Origin: Aphidius gifuensis
Taxonomy: Eukaryota; Arthropoda; Insecta; Hymenoptera; Braconidae
Length of the DNA stretch: 64,000 nucleotides
Reading direction: 5' to 3'
Assembly (NCBI RefSeq): GCF_014905175.1
Contig: NC_057789.1
Location: forward strand, 18,154,496 to 18,218,495
A model generated the notes under the pieces. It was not told where the DNA came from. It saw only the letters and a program-made list of their open reading frames with translations, and did no database searches. The first letter of the stretch is position 1. Every line of letters begins with the position of its first letter. The position numbers and the translations under genes are program-made. Positions 10,302 to 20,119 of this stretch are shown here, piece by piece.

Positions 10302-11180
10302 ATGAAAAGCAAAGAGCTTGTCCAAAGATTTTGGCTAAGTTGCATTTTCATTTTTCATCAGTATAAAGTGTAAAATCAATCTCATTTTTATTACATATAT
10401 AATTTCAAGTGTATTAAAACCCATTTTTTTCAAGTAAACATTGATAACATCATTCATACGTAAAACAAATTCGACTCAAATCACGACATCAATCTACCTG
10501 AAGCTTCAGGTATTACGAAGGAAGTCTTGGTAATAATCTATTTTATCAATGTAATTTCGTCGCGAATTTCTTGGTCAAATTCGTAACTCAAATATAGTCA
10601 TATTGTACTCGCCAAGATTAATAATGTCTTTTGAATATATTCCATATAATTTCCAAGTTAAAATCAAAATTGTGTCTCAGTTTTTATTTAACGTCTAATC
10701 CATTATTTTTTATTCCTATCATCTCAAAATTATCCCTTTATTTTGATCCCGCTTATTGTTACTTCATTGTGCATGGCAAAACTAAAACTTAAAAATAAAA
10801 AGAAGGTAAATTGTGAAAAATTATTATCGTTAGTCCACGTTAAATTCCCAATTTATTACAGTTATTTATAAGTTTCTTTGAAACTTATCTTTATTGAATG
10901 ATACATCAAACTTCTGACAGAACTATTATGAAATGTTTGACATTTTATTAAAAAAATAACTTATCATTTTTGTTTTATTTATTTAATGTAATATTGTGAC
11001 TTATATTATTGAAAATTATTCTTGGTTCTTCATATTGTTGATGATTTTTATTTTTATCATTTTCATTAAAAGATAAATCACTTTATCATCAAATGTAATA
11101 TATGGAAGAACTTGCCTTCATAAAAATTCATTGTGGCCAAACTAGAAAATTATCTGGTAAATTGAGTGTTAATGATAGAA
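10302..11180. other. No gene recognised
   Basis: AT-rich DNA with the small palindrome ACCTGAAGCTTCAGGT near 10497. No conserved reading frame is seen on either strand. Confidence 0.5.
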
Positions 11181-11189
11181 TAAAATCTG

Positions 11190-11470
11190 AAGTTACTCGA
11201 GTAAGGGCGGGTACACAGGGCCGGTTCCAGAGCAGCGGTAAGGGGCTAAGGAGGCAGGGGTCGGGATCGGTGGTTGGGGTCGGGGAGTCAGATCGGAGGT
11301 GTGAAATAAAAGAGGTAAGTCAGATCGGAGGTGTGAAGCACAGTGTGTAGTCTGACACATCGGGATCGGGGTTGACAGATCGGAGGTGTAAAATAAACGA
11401 GGTCTGACACCATATATCGGAGGTCTTGAAAGGTATCGTAGTCTGCCACCATGTATCGGGGTTTTAGATT
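11190..11470. repeat. GC-rich island with CAGATCGGAGGTGT repeats
   Basis: An abrupt rise in GC. The phrase AGATCGGAGGTGTRAAATAAA or close variants occurs around 11290, 11323 and 11380, with related TATCGGAGGT and ATCGGGRT phrases around it. Frames on both strands (82 and 98 codons) are made of these repeats and give no known domain. Base composition is unlike everything else in the window; the origin is unknown. 11471-11942 holds nothing recognised. Confidence 0.55.
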
Positions 11471-11942
11471 GAGTCAAATTGACCTTCAATTGAACAACTT
11501 TTATTGAAGTGTGAGATGATGTCGGAATATATTGAAAAGTTATTCATCCAGTGTGAATAAAATTGTTTAGTCTAGACCGATCTTTTAGTCGGATATTCCT
11601 CGTGAATTCCCTTTCTTCTCATCAAATTTGTAGACCTTTAAATAGGACCCACAACCTCATCAGCATCATTATTAATTAGTTTGATGTGACATATGTATAT
11701 AACATCAAGAAACAAAAAAAGGAAAATGTCAGGGTAAGTTGGAGTTGTGATAACAGTGTTAGATTTTTTGAGAGTGAAAGTAAAAATACTGTTTTTTCAT
11801 TTTTTGTATTTAAAATGTTGATAATTTTTATTTTTTTGTTTTGTTTGATGTGATTGAATGTGTAAATAATCTCGCTGTTGAAAAAAGAAAAGTGTCAAAT
11901 ATTAATTGTTGTTACTGTGTTAGGTTTTCGAGTTTAAAATTA

Positions 11943-12802
11943 TATATATATGAAGTTGATTTAGATTATCCTGAAGAATTATATGATCTACATGTCAAGA
12001 ACACAAAGTAACACCTAATTCTGAACAATGCAAACTTATGACAACTTTTTTTTCAAAAGAAAAATACATCATAACTCGGTAATATTCAAAACTCGGTATG
12101 AAATTAATAAAAATTCATCGAGTTCTCAAATTTAAACAATCACCTTGGTTGAAAAAATACATAGATTTGAATACCAAAAAAAGACAAGAAGCAACAACGC
12201 GATTCGAAAAAAATTTATATAAACTTTTAAATAATGCTGTATATGGAAAATGGATTGAAAATGTAAGAAAACAGAAAGATGCTAAAATGGTTACTAGGTG
12301 GGATAATAGATATGATGCTAAATTCTATATTTAACAACCAAATTTTCATAGTCTGACAGTATTTGGGGAAGATATTGTTATTATTGAAATGAATCGAACA
12401 AAAATGAATTTTAATAAAACAGTCTATGTAGGATTTTCAATTCTTGATATATCGAAAACATGTCTTAACTTTCATTATAATTATATAAAATCTAAATTTG
12501 GTAACAATGCAAAATTAATGTATCACGACACAGATAGTTTATTATATAATTTTAATTTTAATATTTATGAAGAAATAAAAAAAATTTTAAATGAAATTGA
12601 TACTTCAGATTATGCTGAAAATAATATTTTCGAAATGCCTCGTGTAAATAAAAAAGTACTTGGACTCATGAAAGATGACAGCTGTGACAGATTTATACAT
12701 AAAGTAAATACTATAGCACAAAAGAAAATAGCATTAAGTTGGTTAGATGATAAGCGACAATTGTTACCAAATACCTGATACCTGATGCCATGGGGTTTAT
12801 AA
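11943..12802 (+). pseudogene. PolB: Polinton copy 1: C-terminal part of protein-primed DNA polymerase B
   Basis: The reading begins abruptly with EVDLDYPEELYDLH, the segment before the palm of Polinton/adintovirus PolB, breaks by frameshift near 12024, and resumes with KIHRVLKFKQSPWLKKYIDL. Polymerase motif B is present (KLLNNAVYGK, the Kx3NSxYG class) and motif C is YHDTDSLLY, where YxDTDS carries the catalytic aspartates. A stop at 12332-12334 and another at 12776-12778 interrupt it; the usual PWG end is readable up to 12802. Exonuclease and motif A regions are missing, so about two thirds of the family's roughly 1000-residue length is gone. In a live element this enzyme replicates the genome from a protein primer. 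Confidence 0.88.
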
Positions 12803-12883
12803 AATAAAAAGACAATAAACATATTTTTATGATTTTTTATTTTTTCCAAAATTATAATATATATTTTATTTACAGGTCTGATA

Positions 12884-13739
12884 TCATTTATTGTGCGAGT
12901 CATCAAAACCTAACCATTTTACATATAATTTATTACCACGTTTTTTCACTACTTTTTTGATTAAAGAAATGTCGGGATTTTTGGACTTTTGTCAATTCTT
13001 TTTCATAGAATCCTCCTTCTATTGGATGATCTTCATAATCTTATAAGCTTATAAGTCACTGGATCCGTATTTTTTACTTGATTGTGAAAATTTCTGTTGT
13101 AAAGTTTGGTGTATATCCTTTCTCAAAAACATTTTCGTATTTACTAATTCAAACGTTATCACCAACTTTAAATTTATTTATAATATTTCGATTTACTTTG
13201 AAATTTTTATAAACATTTTTCAGTAGATGCTTTTCATGTGTCTTATTTATATCTATTGGTTTTATTTTTATTGTTCTGTGTTTTGAGGTATTATAATTTT
13301 CAAGCAGACTCGATAAAATTCCTAACTACTTGTTAAGTCCTTGATAAGTAAATTTTTCCCACATTTTATTTTTCAGAGTTCTATTGTAACGTTCAACAAT
13401 TGATGCTTTAAGATTGCTGTATATTGAGTACACATTTATTCTTTTCCTTGGTCAACATGTTAATTTTTTGGAATACGTTCTTCATCATGTACAGATTTCA
13501 TTGCTGCTGTAACATCTTCTCCAGTTTTTGATTTTATTGGTATAGCCTATGCAAATTTAGAAAATACATCAATAATTGTGAGCAAATATTTATAGTTTCG
13601 ATAAACAGATGTATAAGCTTGCATTTCAACTAGCTTGCCAAGTTTCATCCAATCCTCTAATATCAACATGACGGCGAGTATAATTTCTCCGAGCGGGGCT
13701 GTGTAGCTCATGAGCAACTACTGCTTTTTTATGATCCAT
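12884..13739 (-). pseudogene. INT: Polinton copy 1: retroviral-type integrase with chromodomain
   Basis: Starts at ATG (13739) with MDHKKAVVAHELHSPARRNY and the diagnostic RRHVDIRGLDETWQA, then, after a frameshift, LVEMQAY and LLTIIDVFSKFA, the catalytic-core beginning with the first Asp. The ERYNRTLKNKMWE helix holds the catalytic Glu. Near the C-terminus a GGFYEKEL segment precedes a chromodomain-like module (VVKKRGNKLYVKWLGFDDSH), cut by a stop at 12884. Several frameshifts and stops make it inactive. The family inserts Polinton DNA; the chromodomain may target chromatin. Its ATG overlaps the end of the upstream fibre-like gene by 11 bases. Confidence 0.88.
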
Positions 13740-14208
13740 TTGAACGATTTTTAAGTGTTCTGATACGATTATCTAAGATTGTTAGTTTATTTATTATTTT
13801 AATTTCTAAATTGCCAATTTCAGTGCTCAATGTGTTGAGTGATTTTTCAAAATTTAGTTTTTGCATCTCTAATTTCAGTGCTTCATTGAGTAATTTTTCA
13901 AAAGTTCGTTTGAAATTCTCAAACGCTCTATTCGATGAAGTTAATCTGGACTCCAATGTCTGAATGGATTCTATATTCTGGAGTGAAAGACTTTGTGTTG
14001 TTTCAAATTCAAGACGATAATTATTAATAAATTCTTGAAATTGAGTCTGAAGTAAATTGCTACCGGATCAGCAACATTACACAATCGTTTATCATTTATA
14101 TCATAATGTCCATCTGATGTTCGTTTGAAACCATCACCTGGAGGACCTCGAACACTTTGTAATGTAACTTTTATTTTTTGATATTCGTCCAAAAATATCT
14201 ATACTCAT
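13729..14208 (-). pseudogene. Polinton copy 1: fibre-like protein with GPPG motif and coiled coil
   Basis: ATG at 14208 gives MSIDIFGRISKNKSYITKC; after a frameshift come VRGPPGDGFKRTSDGHYDIN and DKRLCNVADPV, a segment found in Polinton structural ORFs, with a short collagen-type GPPG. After a second frameshift a heptad-rich stretch follows (NNYRLEFETTQSLSLQNIES and onward to KLTILDNRIRTLKN), a likely trimeric coiled coil. I infer a fibre or spike role by analogy with viral fibres that combine collagen-like turns and coiled coils; the function is not established. No equivalent is seen at this position in copy 2. Confidence 0.6.
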
Positions 14209-14255
14209 CTTGACAGCTGATGAGCAACTGAGCTTAAACGTCATATGCATATAAA

Positions 14256-14840
14256 TTAATAGATAATGCCAGCTTCTCTCAGTTCTTCAATTATGGAAAC
14301 GATTTCATTAGTATGGTTCGGATTACCGGCTGCTTGGGAAGCCAATAATAATCGAAGACGATCAATAAGTTCATTTGGATTATTCTAATGAACGTAATCA
14401 CTATTTTATATATAAGCGATAATAAAATTATCATCATGCAACTTTATGATTGGGAGAAGATGTTTGATCAAGTGACATAACATTTTATCAAGAATCCTCA
14501 TCAAACTTATCAAATCGTGATCCGCAAAACATCATTATCATCATCATCTTCCTCTTTTGTTTGTTCTTCTTTCTTTTGTCAAGTTCATTCTTTACTTCGT
14601 TTTTTATATCACTTGTTGTTGTTTTTTGATTCACTAATTTTTCCAAAGGTTTAAATATCACTTGCATATTTTTCCGAAGCGTCTTGATTCGTTTTTAACA
14701 TTTTATGTTTACGGCATATTGCATCGCTAGCTTTTGTAATCTGATACAGATTACAAAATTTTACACGATTTTTCTTTATCTAACATTTTACTCGTCATGT
14801 TGATGCTCTCACACTTACTACATAACTATTTTCATTTCAG
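14256..14840 (-). pseudogene. Polinton copy 1: conserved protein of unknown function
   Basis: The C-terminus reads NNPNELIDRLRLLLASQAAG, then NPNHTNEIVSIIEELREAGI and a stop at 14256-14258. This tail, typically preceded by YVYWDD, is a hallmark of a protein found in most arthropod Polintons, and the copy at 34093-35091 aligns with it. The N-terminal part (KHKMLKTNQDASEKYASDI, PLEKLVNQKTTTSDIKNEV) is basic and low in complexity, and also matches copy 2. The centre is eroded. Position between integrase and ATPase genes, same strand. Possibly a DNA-packaging or minor structural protein; that is inference only. Confidence 0.7.
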
Positions 14841-14869
14841 AAGTTCTTCTAAATTTATAGTAACAAAAG

Positions 14870-15084
14870 TCAACAGTCATATCCTTTCCGATATCGGCCA
14901 TTGTTGATTTCATTATCCTTGTCGGCAACAACGAATCCATGTTTATCACTATCCCAACAAGCTAGACATAAATTTTGAAATTGAGTATATAACATGTGAT
15001 GTATTGAAGGACGGCGGAGGTTCTTTGACAAGTCAAGTCAATTTAAGTCGAATCAAGTCTTGGCAAGTCAAAAAATGTTTGAAC

Positions 15085-15118
<34 letters not shown>

Positions 15119-16060
15119 TGACTCACGTGATCATTATAAATATGTTTTAAATTCATTTCATCTCATCGAAAAAGTACAAGAAAATTTGCATTATCTCGTA
15201 CTAAATGTTTTGGTATACTTGCATAAGTTTGAGAAAGATAAAAACATTCAACATTTTGATGACGACCATACCAAAGAAAGCCCGGATATTGTCTTGTTTT
15301 TCACACGTAACATCATGGAAAATCATTAATGAATTTGGATGAGCAGCTTGAGGTTCAATTACATTTTAATTTTCATTAAATGGATAATAGCCGATACATT
15401 TCGTTGATTCAAGTAATTTGTCTAAGGACTGATATTTTGGTTGATTTAAAGATTTTGAATAAACATATACATTTTCAAATCGTAGCCCATTTGGATGAGT
15501 AATTATAGCTAGGAGGGCATGTGTTTTACCACAATTAGATGGACCACAAAAAATTCCTTGCACACAGGTAAAAGCTTCCCATGTCGTTTTTTAATTTTAG
15601 TGTTCCGTAGGACTTTTCGTGTGACTTTTTGTTATTTCGCGATAAAGATGAAAGTTATGGATCGAATTGGCAATCATCGTATTTATTTTCAATTTTTGGC
15701 CTTTATTAGTTGTGCCATTTTTCTACAGGGCCCAATTTCAAATATTGACTGATCGGATCCGGCAATGATTCAATCGATGACGCTTCCTCTGTAGACTCTC
15801 CGATTTATTTTTTTTTTTATTGAACAACAGAAATGAACAACATTAGAAAATAAAACAAAACAAGAAAATAGTCATTTATTCTACAACAAAATGAAAAAAC
15901 AAATCGAACAACAAAAAAAAAAATGAAAAATCCTACAGAACACTTAGTGTGCACCTTGGGGACTTGACTATATTTTTTTTTTATTTGAACTTTGTTGAAC
16001 AACATTATCAAAATTAACTACTGGCAACTTAACATTCTGCTTCGCAAAATCGATGTTCAC
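14870..16060 (-). pseudogene. ATP: Polinton copy 1: FtsK/HerA-type packaging ATPase
   Basis: The N-terminus (from about 16060) reads NIDFAKQNVKLPVVNFDN and is cut by a repeat element (15599-15972). It resumes with KRHGKLLP and the P-loop GIFCGPSNCGKTHALL (Walker A GPSNCGKT), then THPNGLRFENVYVYSKSL. After frameshifts, SLMIFHDVTCEKQDNIRAFF carries an altered Walker B (the copy 2 form is LFIFDDV), followed by YLSQTYASIPKHLVRDNANF. A TCAAGTC-rich, poly-T insertion at about 15010-15115 separates the C-terminal CLACWDSDKHGFVVADKDNE and NNGRYRKGYDC, ending at 14870. In live elements this ATPase is thought to pump DNA into capsids. Clearly dead here. Confidence 0.87.
15599..15972 (-). mobile_element. 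Repeat element (one 286-bp-type unit) inserted in the ATPase gene
   Basis: Runs from AGTGTTCCGTAGGA (15599-15612) to TCCTACAGAACACT (15931-15944), followed by the constant outer segment GTGCACCTTGGGGACTTGAC. The interior holds the end-specific segment and one partial repeat unit. Comparing flanking ATPase residues (..QQSSN | KKRHGK..) shows a clean insertion into an A-rich codon run; an AAAA-type target duplication is possible but cannot be distinguished from the A tract. Confidence 0.78.
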
Positions 16061-16123
16061 GACTGAATATTTTTCTATGAATACCAGGCTTTTTTTAGCT
16101 TTGATTTCATTTATCACAACACT

Positions 16124-16763
16124 ATGCTTGTGCACAGACGTCGGAAAAAAAGAGGTAAAGGTCTCATAGATACTTTAATCAATAAACTGCCAATTGAACT
16201 TCACGTTCCGGACCAGGTACTAAATTATCGGAAAGGTTAGCTCGAGGTGATCCTGGTATAAATCTATTAGACGCTGCATAAACAGCACGATATTGCTTAT
16301 TCTGAAAATCGAGATAATATCAGCGTCAGAAATCAAGCCGATAGAGACCTTGTTGAGAGAGCTTGGAAACGTGTGCTTGCAAAAGATTCTTCCATAGGTG
16401 AAAAAGCAGCTGCTTGGGGTACAGCTAACACAATGAAAGCAAAAGCAAAATTAGGTATGGGTCTTAAGAAAATCAAGAAATAGAAGTCAAAATTATTCAG
16501 AAAAATTATAAATGCATCGAGAGAATTTATTATATCAGGCAAAGACCCAATTAAATGTGCACACGATGCTGTTAAAAAAGCAGGAGGGCGAGGAAAAATA
16601 CGGATGCCACGTATTCTACCATTGCCATCGTAAATAGGCGGTTTTTCACCATTTGTCGTTTGGCAGCACTAGCACCATTTATTGCTTTCGTTATACTAGC
16701 AGCACCCCCACTTAATGCTCCAACAGCACTTAAACCAGCAAAAACTGCCACTTTTTGGAAGAT
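16124..16763 (+). pseudogene. Polinton copy 1: PLA2-like protein with hydrophobic tail, microinverted
   Basis: ATG at 16124 gives MLVHRRRKKRGKGLIDTLIN and KLPIELHVP. The calcium-loop GPGTKLSERLARGDPGINLL is followed, after a one-base shift that destroys the usual Cys, by KQHDIAYSENRD, carrying the catalytic HD pair of group III/parvoviral-type PLA2. A Lys/Ala-rich region follows. After an internal stop (16480) the frame runs on without a break into GGRGKIRMPRILPLP, which begins the second, Gly/Ala-rich membrane-like segment. That next segment (about 16631-16763) is present but inverted: it reads on the minus strand as VFAGLSAVGALSGGAAS and TKAINGASAAKRQ. Copy 2 has both parts in the forward direction. 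Confidence 0.8.
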
Positions 16764-17100
16764 TATTAGGATTTTCACCTCAAGGAACCTAATGTGACTC
16801 ATAAATCTGATTTACCAGTGACAATATTGAAAGTTAATGCTCTACGTGTTGAATGTAATATGCATGTCATATGTTAAATGTACAGGTGCATATTTAAATA
16901 ATCAACAAGTTCATGAACTTTTTCCTGGTGTTCCACCTGGATATAAGATTATAGAAGTGCCGTCACATATAATTTATCCACCAGTCGCCGTCCGAGCAAT
17001 ACACCATCTTCAGCTGAAAATTGTTGATCAAGACGGAGATTTAATGAATTTTCGAGGAGAAGTCATAACAATAAGACTACACGTAAAGAGTATAAAATAA
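16764..17100 (+). pseudogene. Polinton copy 1: C-terminal half of penton-like minor capsid protein
   Basis: Begins at RLLGFSPQ, then KSDLPVTILKVNALRVECN in broken frames, then an open segment from 16837: AYLNNQQVHELFPGVPPGYK, IIEVPSHIIYPPVAVRAI and HLQLKIVDQDGDLMNFRGEV, ending ITIRLHVKS. The last 110 residues match copy 2 (37408-38078) closely. The N-terminal half and the whole protease gene that should precede it are missing, so a deletion accompanies the inversion at 16631-16763. The family is a single-jelly-roll vertex protein of the capsid. Confidence 0.85.
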
Positions 17101-17240
17101 TGGGTATTGTCTTTCAAAAGAAAATAGTTGGCAGCATAAAGAAATTAACATGCCAAAAACCCATCAGTCGTCATCAGACAGTCAGGAAGCTAACACGTCA
17201 AAACGTTCAATTTCTCAAAAGCCTTGGTCTCCAATAAAGT
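17100..17240 (+). CDS. Polinton copy 1: small conserved protein (46 aa), frame intact
   Basis: The ATG overlaps the stop of the penton-like gene (TAATG). It reads MGIVFQKKIVGSIKKLTCQK, then a basic stretch and KLTRQNVQFLKSLGLQ. The closing LTxxNxxFLKSLG box also closes the equivalent small ORF before the capsid gene in copy 2 (38081-38254), so it is a real Polinton gene of unknown role. This is the only uninterrupted frame in copy 1, but at 46 codons that is weak evidence of function. The major capsid gene that should follow is replaced by gypsy sequence at 17241. Confidence 0.6.
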
Positions 17241-18760
17241 AAGAGTAAAATTGTGTTGTCTTTTTTGTTTTATACCATGGAAGAAATCTTGAACATTCAA
17301 AAATCGATTGTTTTTGATACTCATTAATAACATATTTGTTACGAGTTTGTTGAAGAGTTGCTTCCACTACCACTTGGATGTGAAAGGCCATGTATTGAGT
17401 TGAAAATTTGTTTTCGTAAATTCCCTGGTACATAAGGTCGGATATGTCCAGTTGAAATATCACAATAAATTGTTTGGTTCGTATCGTACCAATTGCAGTT
17501 TTAAGGAGTTATTTCCTTCGAGAATGTTTTCAAGTTCAGAGTTGAAAAAAACCAGAAACTTGAGCTGTTTGTCATTAAGACGAGATAATGCATCTGCAAC
17601 TATGTTTTCATCACCAGCTATATCCATAATTTCAGTTGTAAATTGAGCGATGTCTCAATTGTCTTGGTGATGCTTTTTCAGGCTTCTGTTTAAAAGCTTT
17701 GTAACCAGCTTCCACTATGAATTGACGAGAATCCAGTATAGTGCTTGATAGCTTCATAGATTGCCAACAATTCTCGGTCATACACATTGTAATTTTTCTC
17801 AGTCTTAGACAGTTTCCGAGAGAAAAATCCGAGTGGTTCCTATTTCTTTGTTGTTCAAGTGTTGCTCCAACAGCTACGTCAGATGCGTCAGTTATTAAAG
17901 CAAGTAGTAGATTCATACTGGGGTGAGTTAATATTGTTGCTTCTGATAAACTTCTCTTGCAGTCGTGAAATGCTTTTATAAAAATATGTCCAAGATACTT
18001 TTCTTTTGTCATTTTTCTTGATGTTTGTTAAAAAGTCATTAAGAGTCATTGAAGTTGTGCTGCATGCGGAATACAACGACGATAATAATTTATCAGTCCC
18101 AAGAATTTGCGAAGTTCACAAAATGGTCTCTGGTAACTTGTATTCATTGATAGCTGACACCCGATCGTCTGGAGGTCGACAACCATTTTTATTTACCTTA
18201 TATCCCAGGAATAGTACTGTTTGAGCAAATTGACACTTGTTGACGTTAAGTTGTATTGTCTCAAACGTGACAATATTTGGAGATGCTCTGGTGTTTCTGA
18301 TGCAATTCCTGGTCACAGTGAGCAAAGTCAAGATCTCTGAAAATGGATCCCATATGTTGTTGAAATGTTTGACTTGCATTACAAAAGTCCAAACGGCATG
18401 TGTCTACATTCCAGTAGATCTATTAGTGTGCTGACAGCAGTTTTTTGTATTCCTCTTTAGCCATTGGAATTCGATGATATGCACGAACTAAATCAATTGT
18501 TGTAATCTTTTTGATTGTTTAGATGCTCTGCAAAGTCATGTATATGTGGAATTGTATATCGGTCAGGTACTGTTTGTGCATTCAGTCTGCGATAATCCAC
18601 AGGGACGCCATCCTCCAGATTTCTTAATTACCCTGTGAATTGGACTCGAATAAAAGTTCTGGATGGACGACAAATACCTTGTTCCACGACGGGGACGATC
18701 TGACACTGGATGACCAGTAGTTTCTATATGATGAGCTACTGACGAGTTGACAGATGCTTC
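17241..18760 (-). pseudogene. pol: Ty3/gypsy retrotransposon pol fragment (RT, RNase H, start of integrase)
   Basis: Reading from 18760 downward: SSVAHHIETTGHPVSDRPRR (linker before RT), HRVIKKSGGWRPCG (RT motif, usually KKxGxWRxCxDYR), CQFAQTVLFLGYKVNKNG (RT thumb: F.. FLG..V), ELRKFLGLINYYRRCIPHAA, LLALITDASDVAVGATLEQQ (RNase H with DASxxAxGAxLxQ), then DIAGDENIVADALSR (the end of RNase H) and remnants of the integrase N-terminal region. Frames shift at least six times and the YxDD catalytic box is not clean. It is inserted at the end of Polinton copy 1. No LTRs could be matched to it. Insect gypsy (opus/17.6/K02A2.6-like) by general resemblance. Confidence 0.85.
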
Positions 18761-19062
18761 TCGTTTTACAGGTAAGATTGTGATATCAATATATTCTTTA
18801 AAAAGATTAGTGATATCGACAATTTCGTTGTTAAAAGAACTGATAGTAGTGATACCAAATTCTGTTGTTCTTTTAGCTACACCATCTGTAGATTTTTTTC
18901 CACCATTTTTACACCATAAAATAATTTTTTTTTTCCTACTATCGAGTATTTCTCAAATTAGACCAGGTTTAAAATTCTAAAATTTTTCCCATATCATCTC
19001 GAGGTAAAAACAAGTCACCCATAAAAATTTGAGAATGGGCCGAGAATAATTACTACTTTTTT
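18761..19062. other. No gene recognised; possible gypsy protease-RT linker
   Basis: On the minus strand a readable stretch (NNEIVDITNLFKEYIDITIL, followed by PVKREA) leads in frame into the gypsy linker, so part of this may be the decayed region between protease and RT. No retropepsin DTG is seen. Confidence 0.35.
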
Positions 19063-19388
19063 TATAACTGATTAAAAAAAAATTTTTTTACGAATTTTAA
19101 AAATAGAAAAATTTAATAATGGTTTCTTGTAGAGAAATTAAAAATAAAAATAAATGATATCTTGATGAATTTTGTTTTTCCCTATATTCAAGGATGGAAA
19201 GATAGGAAAACTGCGATGATTAAAATTCAATTTTTAAAGCTTCTACCCTCGAAATATGGAAAGAACCAAAATTTGCCCAGATATCATTTATTTTTATTTT
19301 TTTTTTCTCTACAAGAAACCATTATTAGATTATTCTAAAATTAGATTATTTTAAAATTGGTAAAAAAATTTGTTTTTAATCAGTTATT
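19063..19388. repeat. MITE-like foldback element, 326 bp
   Basis: The outer inverted pair is ATAACTGATTAAAAA (from 19063) and TTTTTAATCAGTTAT (to 19388). A second, longer inverted pair lies inside: AATAATGGTTTCTTGTAGAG at about 19114 and CTCTACAAGAAACCATTATT at about 19306, each extended by an ATAAATGATATC block. The interior is non-coding. 19389-20119 holds no recognisable gene. Confidence 0.75.
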
Positions 19389-20119
19389 GACGTTTAATCA
19401 GTCATGACGTTTTATTTGAATTATAGAATAAGGTATCACATGTTTTGGTGGCAGCGAAAAAAAAAAAGGATTTCTCAAAAGAGTGGTAACAAGAAAAAGT
19501 GAACTATTATCGAAAAAAAAGAAGAAAAAAAAAAAATTTTGGTAACGAATTTGTTCCCGGTTGAAAATTGAAAATTTTCAAAACTTCGGCGAAAGTCTTT
19601 GTGGTCCCTACAGCTCTAAAATCAAATATTTAATAGATTTATTAAATTTTATATTACTAGTGTTGTTGACGGCTGCAAGCGGCCGTTTTCGTTGATCAAC
19701 TGTCAATGATATGACAAAAAACAATTAATGAAATTTTTTATACAAAAAAAAAAGAGATTCAAAATAATTTGGCGTAAGACTTAGTAAATTTTAACTCGGT
19801 TAAAAATGATCATATGCAGATGCATGCTTTTGCATTGAATATTTTCGATTGTTTTCCTGAATTTTTTTTGAAAAAAAGGCACTACTAAAATTTGTACTAC
19901 TAAAATCAGAATTTGATCCTAAATAACAATAACAAATTGTAAATTTAAATTCTGGAGTAAACTATTTTTTTTTAAATAATCTTGAAGTACGAATACTGCT
20001 TTGATTGATTCAAATGAGCTCACGACTTTCTTTCTAAGAATAAATAACAAAACTATTCACCATTATTTATTATCCAAGGTGCCAAGCAATTGTTAATGAA
20101 CATTTTCGTCAAACAATTT

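Noticed and set aside
11102..11489. 82- and 98-codon frames on opposite strands in the GC-rich patch
   Set aside because: Both are made of the same short nucleotide repeats; neither shows a domain.
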